Numbered from the stretch's first letter, positions 30,074 to 39,240 are shown. The stretch: 64,000 nucleotides of DNA from Streptomyces griseoviridis (GCF_005222485.1 NZ_CP029078.1:4801501-4865500), one strand, 5' to 3'. Numbers and translations are program-made. Notes: generated by a model not told the origin, from the sequence alone.

Positions 30074-30379
30074 ATGGGTGTCATTCTGATCTTCATAGTG
30101 ATCGGCGTGCTCCTGCTGACGGTCATCCTGTCGGCGGCGCGCAGGCGGGGGAAGGGTCGCCGCACGGCCTACCGCGGGGGCGCGGCGGGCGGCGGCAGCG
30201 GGGCCAGCTGGTGGGCGGGCGACGGCGGCTCGTCGTCCTCGGACGGCGGCCATCACTCCGGTGGGCACCACTCCTGCGGGGGTGGCGGGCACTCGTCCTG
30301 CGGGGGCGGCGGACACTCCTCGTGCGGCGGCGGCTCGTCCTGCGGCGGCGGAGGCGGCTGCGGCGGCGGAGGCAACTGA
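30074..30379 (+). CDS. Single-pass membrane protein with Cys/His/Gly-rich tail
   Basis: Protein of 101 residues. An N-terminal membrane helix (GVILIFIVIGVLLLTVIL) is followed by basic residues (SAARRRGKGRR), so the tail is probably cytoplasmic by the positive-inside rule. The rest is Gly/Ser-rich, with repeated GHHSCGGGGHSSC and SCGGG units giving about six Cys and six His. That composition suggests metal binding, such as Zn, Cu or Fe, though it is not shown. ATG 30074 has GGAAGGA upstream. The gene precedes the DUF2617 and spermidine synthase-like genes in the same direction. Confidence 0.72.
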   Translation: MGVILIFIVIGVLLLTVILSAARRRGKGRRTAYRGGAAGGGSGASWWAGDGGSSSSDGGHHSGGHHSCGGGGHSSCGGGGHSSCGGGSSCGGGGGCGGGGN

Positions 30380-30405
30380 CCACGCCCGCAGGCCCGTACG
30401 CTCCG

Positions 30406-30433
30406 GCGTGCGCCACCGGCCGGTGGCGCACGC
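30406..30433 (+). terminator. Perfect 28-bp palindrome, terminator
   Basis: GCGTGCGCCACCGG pairs with CCGGTGGCGCACGC with no extra loop bases. It lies 26 bp after the Cys/His-rich gene. Confidence 0.8.
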
Positions 30434-30670
30434 CTGGTTGAACAGTTGAGCAGTGGAGCCCTCTGAGGGATGGAAACCCCACGAAGTTGGGTAAAAACAC
30501 TGTGGCGGCGCCACAGTTCATGATTCCCTCTAAACCACCAAAGCGGCCGGAACGGACGTCCAGCGCACTCCCCCACGACGGATCGACCGGAGCCGGCCGG
30601 ACCGTCCAGGTGCCGACCCGGGTGCCGCCGGACCACACCTCCCCCCTTTGCGCGCTAGCGGAGCCCACCC

Positions 30671-31207
30671 ATGCTCACGACCCTGAACACCGTTTACACC
30701 GACACGCGTGCTGCCGACCTCGCCTGGGCGCTGGGCGGCGAACCGCTTCCCGCACTGGCCACGCTCGACCTCGAACTGTCCCGGGCCAAGCTCCAGTTGA
30801 GACTTCTCGGCGCCTCCCACCAGGTGCTCCTCGACGAGGAGCGCGGCAACTGCTCGGAGACGGTGGCGTGCATCCCCGGCAGCAGCACCCCGCTGCCGCT
30901 GGGCGTCGCCAAACGCGTCGGCGACTGGGAGTACGAGTTCGCGGCCCGCGTCGAGGTCCTCTCGCCCGGCTCGTTCGCGGGGCGCGCGCAGGAGCTGCTC
31001 GCCCTCGTCTCCGACCATCCGCACGGACTCGCGGGCGTCTTCCCCGGCAGTCCGCACGCCTTCACCGCCATGCTGGCCCAGTGCCACGAGGGCCAGGTGC
31101 ACTGGCGGACCTGGCACGCCTACCCGCAGGACGGCCAACTGGTCGCCACCCGCACCCGGGTGGGCGTCCGCGTCCCGGCCGGGCCGCTCAGCCCGTCGGG
31201 CGTCTGA
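30671..31207 (+). CDS. DUF2617 family protein
   Basis: Soluble protein of 178 residues belonging, by recollection of its characteristic start (LTTLNTVYTDTRAADLAWAL) and middle (LELRLLGASHQVLL-type strand, ETVACIPG, WEYEFAARVE), to the DUF2617 family. In other Streptomyces this family is next to polyamine aminopropyltransferase-like genes, as here (31508), so a link to that protein is inferred. The biochemical role is unknown. The 3' end of the gene runs into 17-bp tandem repeats that encode its C-terminal PSGV. Confidence 0.78.
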   Translation: MLTTLNTVYTDTRAADLAWALGGEPLPALATLDLELSRAKLQLRLLGASHQVLLDEERGNCSETVACIPGSSTPLPLGVAKRVGDWEYEFAARVEVLSPGSFAGRAQELLALVSDHPHGLAGVFPGSPHAFTAMLAQCHEGQVHWRTWHAYPQDGQLVATRTRVGVRVPAGPLSPSGV

Positions 31208-31262
31208 GCCGGTCGGGCGTCTGAGCCGGTCGGGTGGCTGAGCCCGTCGGGCGTCTGAGCCG
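31195..31262. repeat. 17-bp tandem repeats at the end of the DUF2617 gene
   Basis: GTCGGGCGTCTGAGCCG starts at 31195, 31212 and 31246, with a variant (GTCGGGTGGCTGAGCCC) at 31229. The first copy includes the stop codon of the gene, so the array may have grown from its coding end. Degenerate repeats continue to about 31340. Confidence 0.85.
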
Positions 31263-31507
31263 GTCGGCCGTCCGTGCGCGTGCTCGGCGATCCGGCGCGA
31301 TCCGGCGCGGTGCGGTGTGATCCGGCGCGGTGCGTGGCGGGTGCGTGGGGCCGGCGCGGCCGGTGCGGCGGGGGCGCGCGGTCCTGACACGGGTCGCACG
31401 AGGGGGCGGGTGCGGGCGGGCGTCAAACGTCCCGGGGCCCGACTGACCGTTTTTTCCACACGTGTGGGTGACGAAGCGTGACGTTCATGTGACGTAACGT
31501 CGCAGTC
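31263..31507 (+). promoter_or_regulatory. Upstream region of the spermidine synthase-like gene
   Basis: Degenerate GATCCGGCGCG repeats occupy 31290-31340. A perfect 12-bp palindrome CCACACGTGTGG lies at 31456-31467, after a T-run. A candidate -10 TAACGT (31495-31500) is 7 nt before the GTG start, suggesting leaderless initiation. TGACGT is repeated near 31480-31497. Confidence 0.5.
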
Positions 31508-33148
31508 GTGATCGATCCGCACGCGCCGGCCCCGCCCGGCCCCCCGCCTTCCTGGCCCGGACCGGCGCGGCTGCCGGTGCGGCCGGGCACGGGCCGGTTC
31601 CTGGTCCTGGCGTGCGTCTTCGTCTGCGCGGCCTGCGGGCTCGTCTACGAACTGGAACTGGTCGCCCTCGCCTCGTACCTCATCGGCGACTCCGTCACCC
31701 AGGCGTCCGTCGTCCTGTCCGTCATGGTCTTCGCCATGGGTATCGGCTCCCTCGCCGCGAAACGGCTGCGCTGGCGCGCCGCCGCCGGGTTCGGCGCGAT
31801 CGAGGCGACGCTCGCCCTGGTCGGCGGTTGCAGCGCGATGGCCCTCTACGCGGTCTTCGCCTGGACCGGCGGCTGGGGCGGCCTGTGGGCGAGCGGCTCG
31901 CGCTGGCTGCTGGTCGCCTTCTCGCTCGCCATCGGCCTGCTCATCGGCGCCGAGGTGCCGCTCCTGATGGAGCTGATCCAGCGCATCCGCCGCCAGGACG
32001 CGGGCGGCGCGGTCGCCGACCTCTTCGCCGCCGACTACGTCGGCGCCCTGGTCGGCGGCCTCGCCTTCCCCTTCCTGCTGCTGCCGCTGCTCGGCCAGCT
32101 GACCGGCGCCCTGATCACCGGCACCGTCAACGCGGTGGCGGGCGGCGCCCTCGTCCTCGGCCTCTTCCGCCGCGACCTCAGCCGCCGCGCCCGCTGGCTG
32201 CTGCTGATCGCCAACCTCCTCGTCCTCGGCGTCCTCGCCGCCGCCGCCGTCCTCGTCGACGACTTCGAGCGGGCCGCCCGGCACGCCGTCTACGGCACCG
32301 ACGTCCGGGTGGCCCTCCAGACCGGTGTCCAGGAGGTCGTCCTCACCGGCGGCACCCACGGCAGGCCCCTCGACCTGTTCCTCGACGGCCGGCTCCGGGT
32401 CAGCGGCCGGGACGAACTCCCGTACCACGAGGCGCTGGTGCACCCCGCGATGAACGGCCCGCACGCGCGCGTGCTGGTCCTCGGCGGCGGTGACGGACTC
32501 GCCGTCCGCGAGGTGCTCCGCCACCCGGGCGTCCACCGGATCGACGTCGTCGACGTGGACGCCGGACTGGTCAGGCTCGCCCGCACCGACCCGGCCCTGT
32601 CCCGGCTGAACGGCCACGCGTACGCCGACCCGCGCGTCCACGTGACCGCCGAGGACGCCTTCGGCTGGCTGCGCGGGGCGCCCCCCGCCTCGTACGACGT
32701 GCTGGTCTGCGATCTGCCCGACCCCGGCATCACCGCGAGCACCAAGCTGTACTCCCAGGAGTTCTACGGCCTCGCCCGCCGCGCCCTCGCCCCCGGCGGC
32801 CGTCTCGTGGTGCACGCGGGCCCGCTCGCCAGCAGGCCGCGCGTCTTCTGGACGGTCGACGCGACGCTCCGCGCGGCCGGCCTGCGCACCGTCCCGTACC
32901 GGATCTCGGGCCGCGCCGCCGGGTTCGCGGGCGGCCCCGACCGCACGACGGAGGCGTCCCGCGCCGCCCGCGACTGGGGGTTCGTCCTCGCCGCCACCAC
33001 ACCCCCGCGCCTGAGCCTCGCCCCCGGCGCGCCCCGCCCCCGCACCCTCACCCGCGCGGCCCTGACGGCGGACGCCGGGGAGGCGACCCGCACCCGCGTC
33101 CCCGGACTGCCGCCCTCGACCCTGGTGCACCCCCGCTACACCGACTGA
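31508..33148 (+). CDS. Membrane-fused polyamine aminopropyltransferase (spermidine synthase-like)
   Basis: Protein of 546 residues. The N-terminal 245 residues form about seven membrane helices ([20 protein letters not shown], then [19 protein letters not shown]). The C-terminal domain is a spermidine synthase fold with the SAM-binding [16 protein letters not shown] near residue 324, [14 protein letters not shown], and [19 protein letters not shown] as the substrate loop. Aminopropyltransferases move an aminopropyl group from decarboxylated SAM to putrescine; whether membrane versions do this is unproven. GTG 31508 is chosen from the -10 position. Neighbour DUF2617 is a conserved partner from memory. 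Confidence 0.88.
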   Translation: MIDPHAPAPPGPPPSWPGPARLPVRPGTGRFLVLACVFVCAACGLVYELELVALASYLIGDSVTQASVVLSVMVFAMGIGSLAAKRLRWRAAAGFGAIEATLALVGGCSAMALYAVFAWTGGWGGLWASGSRWLLVAFSLAIGLLIGAEVPLLMELIQRIRRQDAGGAVADLFAADYVGALVGGLAFPFLLLPLLGQLTGALITGTVNAVAGGALVLGLFRRDLSRRARWLLLIANLLVLGVLAAAAVLVDDFERAARHAVYGTDVRVALQTGVQEVVLTGGTHGRPLDLFLDGRLRVSGRDELPYHEALVHPAMNGPHARVLVLGGGDGLAVREVLRHPGVHRIDVVDVDAGLVRLARTDPALSRLNGHAYADPRVHVTAEDAFGWLRGAPPASYDVLVCDLPDPGITASTKLYSQEFYGLARRALAPGGRLVVHAGPLASRPRVFWTVDATLRAAGLRTVPYRISGRAAGFAGGPDRTTEASRAARDWGFVLAATTPPRLSLAPGAPRPRTLTRAALTADAGEATRTRVPGLPPSTLVHPRYTD

Positions 33149-33221
33149 TCCACCGGAAACGGGCCGCCACTTTCCGGCAAGGGCGGTGCGGGAGCCGGTG
33201 TCGTGGGTAGGCTCGCCCGAC

Positions 33222-34349
33222 ATGGAGCATGAGGTGTTCGTTCCGGTTCCGGCCGCGCGGCTGCGCGACGCGCTCGCCGACCCCGCGCGGGTCGCCCGCG
33301 CGATCCCCGGACTCCACCAGGACGCGGGCGCCGAGCCGGGCACCGGGCGGCTGAAGGTGCGCGTCGGCGGTCACTCCGTCACCTGCCGCGGCACCCTGCG
33401 GGTCAGCGCGGGCGAGGACGGGACCCACCTCGTGACGGGCGACGCCACGGAGGCCCGCGGCTCAGGCACCGTCCGGCTCACGCTGACCGTGCGGGTGCGG
33501 GACACGGACGGCGGCGCCACGGTCTCCTTCACCGGAACGGCGAGCGCCGACGGCCGCCTGGCCGACCTCCCCCAGGACGCGGTGGCCTCGGCGGCGACCC
33601 GCCTGCTCGACCGCTTCGCGGCGAACCTGGGCGCGACACCGGACGAGGCGACACCGGACGAGGCGGTACGGGACGAGGAGACACCCGTCGAGGCGGCTGA
33701 GGAGGAGCCGGGCGTGGCGCCGGGGGAGGAGCCGGGCGCGGCGCCGGGAGAGGCGCCGGGGGAGCCGGGCTCCGACGCGGACGCCTCCAACGAGGACGCC
33801 TCCGACGTCTCGGACGCACCTGACGCCTCCGACGTCTCGGACGCACCTGACGCCTCCGACGTCTCGGACGCACCTGACGCCTCCGACGCCTCCGACGTCT
33901 TGGACGCCTCCGACGCCTCGGATGCCTCGGACGCACCTGACGCCTCCGACGCGCCTGACGCCTCCGACGCACCTGACGCCCCCGACGCGCCTGACGGCTC
34001 GGACGCACCTGACGCCCCCGACGCCTCCGACGCCTCCGACGCCCCAGCGGACAGCGACCCCGTCGACGCGATCGAAGATGCCGACGCCGTTCCGCCCGTC
34101 GTGCCTCTCGTGCCCGTCGAGCCCATCGCCCCCGAGGAACCGCCCGCCGAGGCCGCCCACGCGCGGCGGACGATGATCGGGCGCAGCGCCGAAGAGGTCG
34201 ATCACGCGCCGCCGCGCGGCCGGTACGCGCCGGTGCCCGCGCCCCAGACCATCGCCCCCGGCTCACCGCTGCGCTGGGCGGCGCCGGCCGCCGCCGTCGC
34301 GCTGGCGTCGGCGATCGTCGTCACCCGGGCGCTGCGCAGACGCCGTTGA
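33222..34349 (+). CDS. CoxG-like (SRPBCC) protein with Asp-rich repeat tail and membrane anchor
   Basis: Protein of 375 residues. The first 145 residues (EHEVFVPVPAARLRDALADP through GTVRLTLTVRVRDTDGG) resemble the CoxG/SRPBCC lipid-binding fold. A highly repetitive linker follows: Pro/Glu/Gly units, then about 85 residues built from SDAPDASDV-type hexamers (codons GAC GCC TCC GAC). The C-terminus has one membrane helix (WAAPAAAVALASAIVVTRAL) with Arg residues after it. The linker probably acts as an acidic spacer between an anchored helix and the domain. ATG 33222 is used; GTG 33186 would add unrelated residues. Function unknown. Confidence 0.75.
   Translation: MEHEVFVPVPAARLRDALADPARVARAIPGLHQDAGAEPGTGRLKVRVGGHSVTCRGTLRVSAGEDGTHLVTGDATEARGSGTVRLTLTVRVRDTDGGATVSFTGTASADGRLADLPQDAVASAATRLLDRFAANLGATPDEATPDEAVRDEETPVEAAEEEPGVAPGEEPGAAPGEAPGEPGSDADASNEDASDVSDAPDASDVSDAPDASDVSDAPDASDASDVLDASDASDASDAPDASDAPDASDAPDAPDAPDGSDAPDAPDASDASDAPADSDPVDAIEDADAVPPVVPLVPVEPIAPEEPPAEAAHARRTMIGRSAEEVDHAPPRGRYAPVPAPQTIAPGSPLRWAAPAAAVALASAIVVTRALRRRR
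33790..34055 (+). repeat. In-frame hexamer repeat encoding Asp/Ala/Ser
   Basis: Repeats of GACGCCTCCGAC, GACGTCTCGGAC and GACGCACCTGAC encode SDA/PDA/SDV units. The reading frame stays intact throughout. Confidence 0.9.
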
Positions 34350-34399
34350 CCGCCCGGGTACGCGCGCGTGCCCTTCGATCACCCCAGTAGGGTCGTCCC

Positions 34400-35188
34400 G
34401 TGAGCGACGACGAGATCACGCTGACCGCGGGCGACGCGGAGGTGACCGTCCAGCCGGGCAACGGCGGACGGATCGGTGGACTGCGGGTCGACGGCACCGA
34501 GTTGCTGCGGCAGGGCGAGCGGTTCGGCTGCTTCCCGATGGTGCCGTGGTGCGGCCGGACCAGGGACGGCCGGTTCCGGGACGGCGCGACCGTCAGGCAA
34601 CTCCCGCTGAACTCCCCGCCGCACGCCATCCACGGCACCGCCCGCGACGGCGCGTGGAGCACCGCGCGCGTGGGTGAGGGCGAGGCGGTCATCACCTACG
34701 ACCTGGTCGAGCCGTGGCCCTACCCGGGCCGCGTCACCCAGCAGATCGCCCTGACCCCCGACTCCCTCACCCTGACGATGTCCGTGGAGGCGCTCGACTC
34801 GTCGTTCCCGGCGCAGATCGGCTGGCACCCGTGGTTCCACCGCAACCTCGGCGGCGAGGACGTCCGGGTGGACTTCACGCCCGCCTGGCAGGAGGAGCGC
34901 GGCGACGACCATCTGCCGACCGGCGTGCGCGTCGACCCGAGGCCGGGACCGTGGGACGACTGCTTCGGGATGCCGGGCGGTGTCGACGTCACCCTCACCT
35001 GGCCCGGCCAGCTGGAGCTGAACGTCGCCAGCCGCGAGAAGTGGGTGGTGGTCTACGACGAGCAGGAGGCCGCCGTCTGCGTGGAGCCGCAGACCGGGCC
35101 GCCCAACGGCCTGAACACGGCGCCCCGGCAGGTCACCCCCATCGAGCCCCTCGAAGCCGCCACGACCTGGAGCTGGCGCCGCCTCTAA
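34400..35188 (+). CDS. Aldose 1-epimerase family protein
   Basis: Cytoplasmic mutarotase-like protein of 262 residues predicted to interconvert sugar anomers. It shows VQPGNGGRIGGLRVDGTELL, MVPWCGRTRDGRF, the His-containing NSPPHAIHGTARDGAW and GWHPWFHRNLGG. These carry the substrate-binding Arg and His positions of the galactose mutarotase superfamily. The C-terminal EPQTGPPNGLN is also typical. The exact sugar is unknown. It ends 9 nt before pyrE, so the two are likely cotranscribed, though the pathway link is not obvious. Confidence 0.88.
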   Translation: MSDDEITLTAGDAEVTVQPGNGGRIGGLRVDGTELLRQGERFGCFPMVPWCGRTRDGRFRDGATVRQLPLNSPPHAIHGTARDGAWSTARVGEGEAVITYDLVEPWPYPGRVTQQIALTPDSLTLTMSVEALDSSFPAQIGWHPWFHRNLGGEDVRVDFTPAWQEERGDDHLPTGVRVDPRPGPWDDCFGMPGGVDVTLTWPGQLELNVASREKWVVVYDEQEAAVCVEPQTGPPNGLNTAPRQVTPIEPLEAATTWSWRRL

Positions 35189-35197
35189 GCTGACCGC

Positions 35198-35746
35198 ATG
35201 AGTGACGTGCGCGCAGCGCTGCTTCAGCAGATCAAGGACAAGGCCGTGGTGCACGGCAAGGTGACCCTCTCCTCGGGCCTGGAGGCCGACTACTACGTCG
35301 ACCTGCGGCGCGTCACCCTCGACGGTGAGGCCGCCCCGCTGGTGGGCGAGGTGCTCCTCGACCTGGTGGCCGACCTGGAGTTCGACGCGGCCGGCGGTCT
35401 GACCATGGGCGCCGACCCGGTCGCGGGCGCGATCCTGCACGCCGCCGCCGCGCGCGGCCGCCGGGTCGACGCCTTCGTCGTCCGCAAGGCGGCCAAGGCG
35501 CACGGCATGCAGCGCCGGGTCGAGGGTCCCGACATCGCGGGCCGCCGGGTGCTGGTCGTCGAGGACACCTCCACCACCGGCGGCTCCCCGCTGGCCGCCG
35601 TCGAGGCGGTGCGTGAGGCGGGCGCCGAGGTCGTCGCCGTCGTCACCATCGTGGACCGCGCGACCGGCGCCGCGGAGAAGATCCGCGAGGGCGCCGGAGT
35701 GCCCTACCTGTACGCGTACTCCAAGGACGACCTGGCCCTCGACTGA
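35198..35746 (+). CDS. pyrE: Orotate phosphoribosyltransferase
   Basis: Enzyme of 182 residues that makes orotidine 5'-phosphate from orotate and PRPP in pyrimidine synthesis. The PRPP-binding loop is VLVVEDTSTTGGS; the N-terminal part has VTLSSGLEADYYVDLRRV and MGADPVAGAI, and basic VRKAAKAHGMQRRVEG fits the catalytic loop. Cytoplasmic, dimeric in known cases. ATG 35198 is standard for the family. The gene is located between an epimerase and aldolase gene; other pyrimidine genes are not in the window. Confidence 0.96.
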   Translation: MSDVRAALLQQIKDKAVVHGKVTLSSGLEADYYVDLRRVTLDGEAAPLVGEVLLDLVADLEFDAAGGLTMGADPVAGAILHAAAARGRRVDAFVVRKAAKAHGMQRRVEGPDIAGRRVLVVEDTSTTGGSPLAAVEAVREAGAEVVAVVTIVDRATGAAEKIREGAGVPYLYAYSKDDLALD

Positions 35747-35868
35747 GCCGCCCGCCCGGTCTGGAAAGATGGGGGCGCCGGTGACGACGTCGTCGCCCCA
35801 AGGTCTAGGTCAGGGCCGCAGGACGCAGCAACACAGAACGCCCACCCGCACATACAAGGAGCGGACAG

Positions 35869-36891
35869 ATGCCCATCGCAACCCCCGAGGTCTACAACGA
35901 GATGCTCGACCGGGCGAAGGCAGGCAAGTTCGCCTACCCGGCGATCAACGTCACCTCGACGCAGACCCTGCACGCGGCGCTGCGCGGCTTCGCGGAGGCG
36001 GAGAGCGACGGCATCATCCAGATCTCCACGGGCGGCGCCGAGTTCCTTGGCGGCCAGTACCAGAAGGAGATGGTGACCGGCGCCGTCGCGCTGGCCGAGT
36101 TCGCGCACATCGTCGCCGAGAAGTACCCGGTCACCGTCGCGCTGCACACGGACCACTGCCCCAAGGACAAGCTCGACGGGTACGTGCGCCCGCTGCTCGC
36201 GGTCTCCGAGGAGCGCGTCAAGGCCGGCGGCAACCCGCTGTTCCAGTCGCACATGTGGGACGGCTCGGCGGAGACCCTCGCCGACAACCTCGCCATCGGC
36301 CAGGAACTGCTGGAGCGCGCCCGCGCCGCCAAGATCATCCTTGAGGTCGAGATCACCCCGACCGGCGGCGAGGAGGACGGCGTCTCGCACGAGATCAACG
36401 ACTCGCTGTACACCACCGTCGACGACGCGATCCGCACCGCCGAGGCGCTCGGCCTCGGTGAGAAGGGCCGCTACCTGCTGGCCGCCTCCTTCGGCAACGT
36501 GCACGGCGTCTACAAGCCGGGCAACGTCGTGCTCCGCCCCGACCTCCTGAAGGAGCTGAACGACGGCGTCGCCGCGAAGTTCGGCAAGGCGTCGCCGTTC
36601 GACTTCGTCTTCCACGGCGGCTCCGGCTCCACCGCGGAGGAGATCGCCACCGCGCTGGAGAACGGCGTCGTGAAGATGAACCTCGACACCGACACCCAGT
36701 ACGCGTTCACCCGCCCGGTCGCGGACCACATGTTCCGCAACTACGACGGTGTCCTGAAGGTCGACGGCGAGGTCGGCTCCAAGAAGACCTACGACCCGCG
36801 CACCTGGGGCAAGCTGGCCGAGGCCGGCATGGCCCGGCGCGTGACCGAGGCCTGCGGGAACCTGCGTTCCACCGGCACCCGGATCAAGTAA
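35869..36891 (+). CDS. fbaA: Fructose-bisphosphate aldolase, class II
   Basis: Zinc-dependent aldolase of 340 residues that splits fructose 1,6-bisphosphate in glycolysis and gluconeogenesis. It has the Zn/substrate motif VALHTDHCPKDKL, GNVHGVYKPGNVVLRPDLL and HGGSGSTAEEI, all expected for the class IIA (Escherichia-like) branch. Length fits the family. ATG 35869 has ACAAGGAG upstream. It is ended by a strong hairpin at 36904 and is transcribed independently of the MFS gene. Confidence 0.97.
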   Translation: MPIATPEVYNEMLDRAKAGKFAYPAINVTSTQTLHAALRGFAEAESDGIIQISTGGAEFLGGQYQKEMVTGAVALAEFAHIVAEKYPVTVALHTDHCPKDKLDGYVRPLLAVSEERVKAGGNPLFQSHMWDGSAETLADNLAIGQELLERARAAKIILEVEITPTGGEEDGVSHEINDSLYTTVDDAIRTAEALGLGEKGRYLLAASFGNVHGVYKPGNVVLRPDLLKELNDGVAAKFGKASPFDFVFHGGSGSTAEEIATALENGVVKMNLDTDTQYAFTRPVADHMFRNYDGVLKVDGEVGSKKTYDPRTWGKLAEAGMARRVTEACGNLRSTGTRIK

Positions 36892-36903
36892 CCCCGTGCG
36901 GTG

Positions 36904-36932
36904 AGCCCGGCGCCTGTCCGTGGCGCCGGGCT
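36904..36932 (+). terminator. Terminator of the aldolase gene
   Basis: AGCCCGGCGCC pairs with GGCGCCGGGCT around a 7-nt loop (36915-36921). The MFS -10 box begins six bases later. Confidence 0.85.
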
Positions 36933-36949
36933 CGCTGTATATCTGGGGC

Positions 36950-38425
36950 ATGCCCGATGTCCGGCTCGCCTCGTCCCAGGGCAAGTGGATCGTCCTGACC
37001 ACCGTGCTCGGCTCCAGCATGGCCCTGCTGGACTCGACGGTCGTCAACGTCGCGCTGCCCCGCATCGGCCGTGACCTGGACGCCGGCCTGGCCGCGCTCC
37101 AGTGGACGGTCAACGCCTACATGCTGACGCTGGCCGGGCTGATCCTGCTCGGCGGCTCCCTCGGCGACCGCTACGGGCGCCGCAAGGTCTTCGTCATCGG
37201 CGTCGTCTGGTTCGCCGTCGCGTCCCTGCTGTGCGGGATCGCCCCCAACATCTGGGTGCTGGTCGCCTCCCGCGCCCTCCAGGGCATCGGCGGCGCCCTC
37301 CTCACCCCCGGCTCGCTCGCCCTCATCCAGGCGTCCTTCCACCCCGACGACCGGGCCAGGGCCGTCGGCCTGTGGTCCGGGTTCGGCGGGGTCGGCGCCG
37401 CGATCGGGCCGTTCCTCGGCGGCTGGCTCGTGGACGGCCCCGGCTGGCGCTGGGTCTTCCTGCTGAACGTCCCGCTGGCGCTGCTGTGCGTCCCCGTCGC
37501 GCTGCGCCATGTCCCCGAGTCGTCCGGCGGGGCCCGCGCGCCCGGCCGGTTCGACGTCACCGGCGCCGCCCTCGGCGCCGTCGCGCTCGCCCTGGTCACC
37601 TACGCCCTGATCGACGGCAGCCAGGGCTCCCTCGCCGTGGTGCTGACGGCCGCCGCCGTGGGCGTGGCGGCCGCCGTCGCCTTCGTGCGGGTGGAGCGGC
37701 GCGGCAGCGACCCGATGATGCCGCTCGACATCTTCTCCTCGCGCCAGTTCACCGCCGTCAACCTGGTCACGCTCTGTGTCTACGCGGCGTTCGGCGGGTT
37801 CTTCTTCCTGGCCTCGCTCCAGCTCCAGGTCGCCGTCGGCTGGTCCGCGCTCGCCGCCGGGACGGCGCTGCTGCCGACGACCGTGCTGATGCTGCTGTTC
37901 TCGGCCCGCTCGGGCGCGCTGGCCGGCCGGATCGGGCCGCGCATCCCGCTCACCGTGGGCCCGCTGCTCTGCGCGGCCGGCATGCTGCTGATGCTGCGGG
38001 TCGGGCCGGGCGCGTCCTACGCCGCCGATGTGCTGCCCGCGCTGCTGGTCCTCGGCTGCGGCATGGTCACCCTGGTCGCCCCGCTGACGGCGACGGTGCT
38101 GGCGTCCGTCGAGACCGCGCGGGCGGGGCTTGCCAGCGGCGTCAACAACGCGGCGGCCCGCGCGGCCGGCCTGATCGCGGTGGCCGCGCTGCCGCTGCTC
38201 GCCGGGATGGGCCCGGACGCGTACCGCACCCCCGACGCCTTCGACAGCGCCTTCCACCGCGCGATGCTCTGGTGCGCGGGGGTGCTGGTGGTGGGCTCGG
38301 GGGTGGCCTTCGCGACGGTCCGCACGCCGGCCCCCGACTGCACCCGCCCGGAGTGCCTGACCCACGGCTCGGTGACGGCACCCCCGCTGGAGGGCAGACG
38401 GGCGGGGCGCCGGCTCGGGGGCTGA
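36950..38425 (+). CDS. MFS drug-type exporter (EmrB/QacA, DHA2 family)
   Basis: Integral membrane transporter of 491 residues with about 14 helices. Motif C-like and A-like signatures are visible: MALLDSTVVNVALPRI in helix 1, LGDRYGRRKVFVIG after helix 2, and GVGAAIGPFLGGWLVD for motif C, typical of proton-driven exporters of the DHA2 family. Substrate unknown; likely a toxic compound. ATG 36950 is placed 6 nt after a TATATC -10 box (36938-36943), suggesting leaderless transcription. No regulator is adjacent; the next element downstream is a 34-bp repeat array. Confidence 0.9.
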   Translation: MPDVRLASSQGKWIVLTTVLGSSMALLDSTVVNVALPRIGRDLDAGLAALQWTVNAYMLTLAGLILLGGSLGDRYGRRKVFVIGVVWFAVASLLCGIAPNIWVLVASRALQGIGGALLTPGSLALIQASFHPDDRARAVGLWSGFGGVGAAIGPFLGGWLVDGPGWRWVFLLNVPLALLCVPVALRHVPESSGGARAPGRFDVTGAALGAVALALVTYALIDGSQGSLAVVLTAAAVGVAAAVAFVRVERRGSDPMMPLDIFSSRQFTAVNLVTLCVYAAFGGFFFLASLQLQVAVGWSALAAGTALLPTTVLMLLFSARSGALAGRIGPRIPLTVGPLLCAAGMLLMLRVGPGASYAADVLPALLVLGCGMVTLVAPLTATVLASVETARAGLASGVNNAAARAAGLIAVAALPLLAGMGPDAYRTPDAFDSAFHRAMLWCAGVLVVGSGVAFATVRTPAPDCTRPECLTHGSVTAPPLEGRRAGRRLGG

Positions 38426-38470
38426 CGGGGGGGCGAGGTGTGACGGGGGCGACCGGCCACCGTCGGGCGT

Positions 38471-38640
38471 CGGGCCGGGTCCGTGGCGGTGGGGTGTGGG
38501 GTGTCGGGCCGGGTCCGTGGCGGTGGGGTGTGGGGTGTCGGGCCGGGTCCGTGGCGGTGGGGTGTGGGGTGTCGGGCCGGGTCCGTGGCGGTGGGGTGTG
38601 GGGCGTCGGGCCGGGTCCGTGGCGGTGGGGCGTGGGGCTC
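38471..38640. repeat. Five 34-bp tandem repeats
   Basis: CGGGCCGGGTCCGTGGCGGT starts at 38471, 38505, 38539, 38573 and 38607, exactly 34 bp apart; the first four units are nearly identical and the last has two changes. The units follow one another without spacers. The array lies between the MFS gene and the DUF3151 gene. Confidence 0.95.
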
Positions 38641-38665
38641 CGGGGGGATGGCGCAGACTTGGGGC

Positions 38666-39079
38666 ATGACGATTCACGAGAACCTCCTCGGGGGGCCGCC
38701 CCCGACCCACCTCCCCGACGACCCGGAACCCCGCGAGCTGCTGGCCACCGGCACGGCCCCGGCCGACGTCGCCGCGAAGTACCCGAAGTCCTCGCTCGCC
38801 TGGGCACGCCTCGCCGACGAGGCGTTCGAGCGGGGCGGCGTCGTCGAGTCGTACGCCTACGCCCGCACCGGCTACCACCGCGGCCTCGACGCGCTGCGCC
38901 GGGCCGGCTGGAAGGGCCACGGCCCGGTGCCCTGGGAGCACGAGCCGAACCGCGGCTTCCTGCGCGCCCTGCACGCGTTGGCGCGCGCCGCCCAGGCGAT
39001 CGACGAGCAGGACGAGTACCAGCGGTGCGCGCAGTTCCTGAAGGACTCCTCGCCCGCCGCCGCCCAGACCCTGGGCTGA
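38666..39079 (+). CDS. DUF3151 family protein
   Basis: Cytoplasmic protein of 137 residues; the start (MTIHENLLGGPPPTHLPDD) and the helical YARTGYHRGLDALRRAGWKG / EPNRGFLRALHALARAA are characteristic of DUF3151, an actinobacterial family of unknown role. The fold looks like paired helices related to tetratricopeptide repeats. A -10-like AGACTT (38655-38660) lies 6 nt before the ATG, so initiation may be leaderless. The tandem 34-bp repeats are immediately upstream and could affect its expression. Confidence 0.82.
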   Translation: MTIHENLLGGPPPTHLPDDPEPRELLATGTAPADVAAKYPKSSLAWARLADEAFERGGVVESYAYARTGYHRGLDALRRAGWKGHGPVPWEHEPNRGFLRALHALARAAQAIDEQDEYQRCAQFLKDSSPAAAQTLG

Positions 39080-39240
39080 TCGGGCACTCCCCGTGACGGG
39101 GGCTCCGGTGTGGCCCGTCTGGCGGCAGACGGGCCTTGCCGGAACCAGGGGGATATTGAAGGATGCGAGTGGGGACCGGGGCCCCCGTGCCGGCATCGGC
39201 AGGGGCGGACCGCTACCCTCAGCAACAACAGGAGACAGCG

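Noticed and set aside
38471..38640. CRISPR-like array
   Set aside because: The 34-bp units are contiguous with no spacers, and no cas gene is present.
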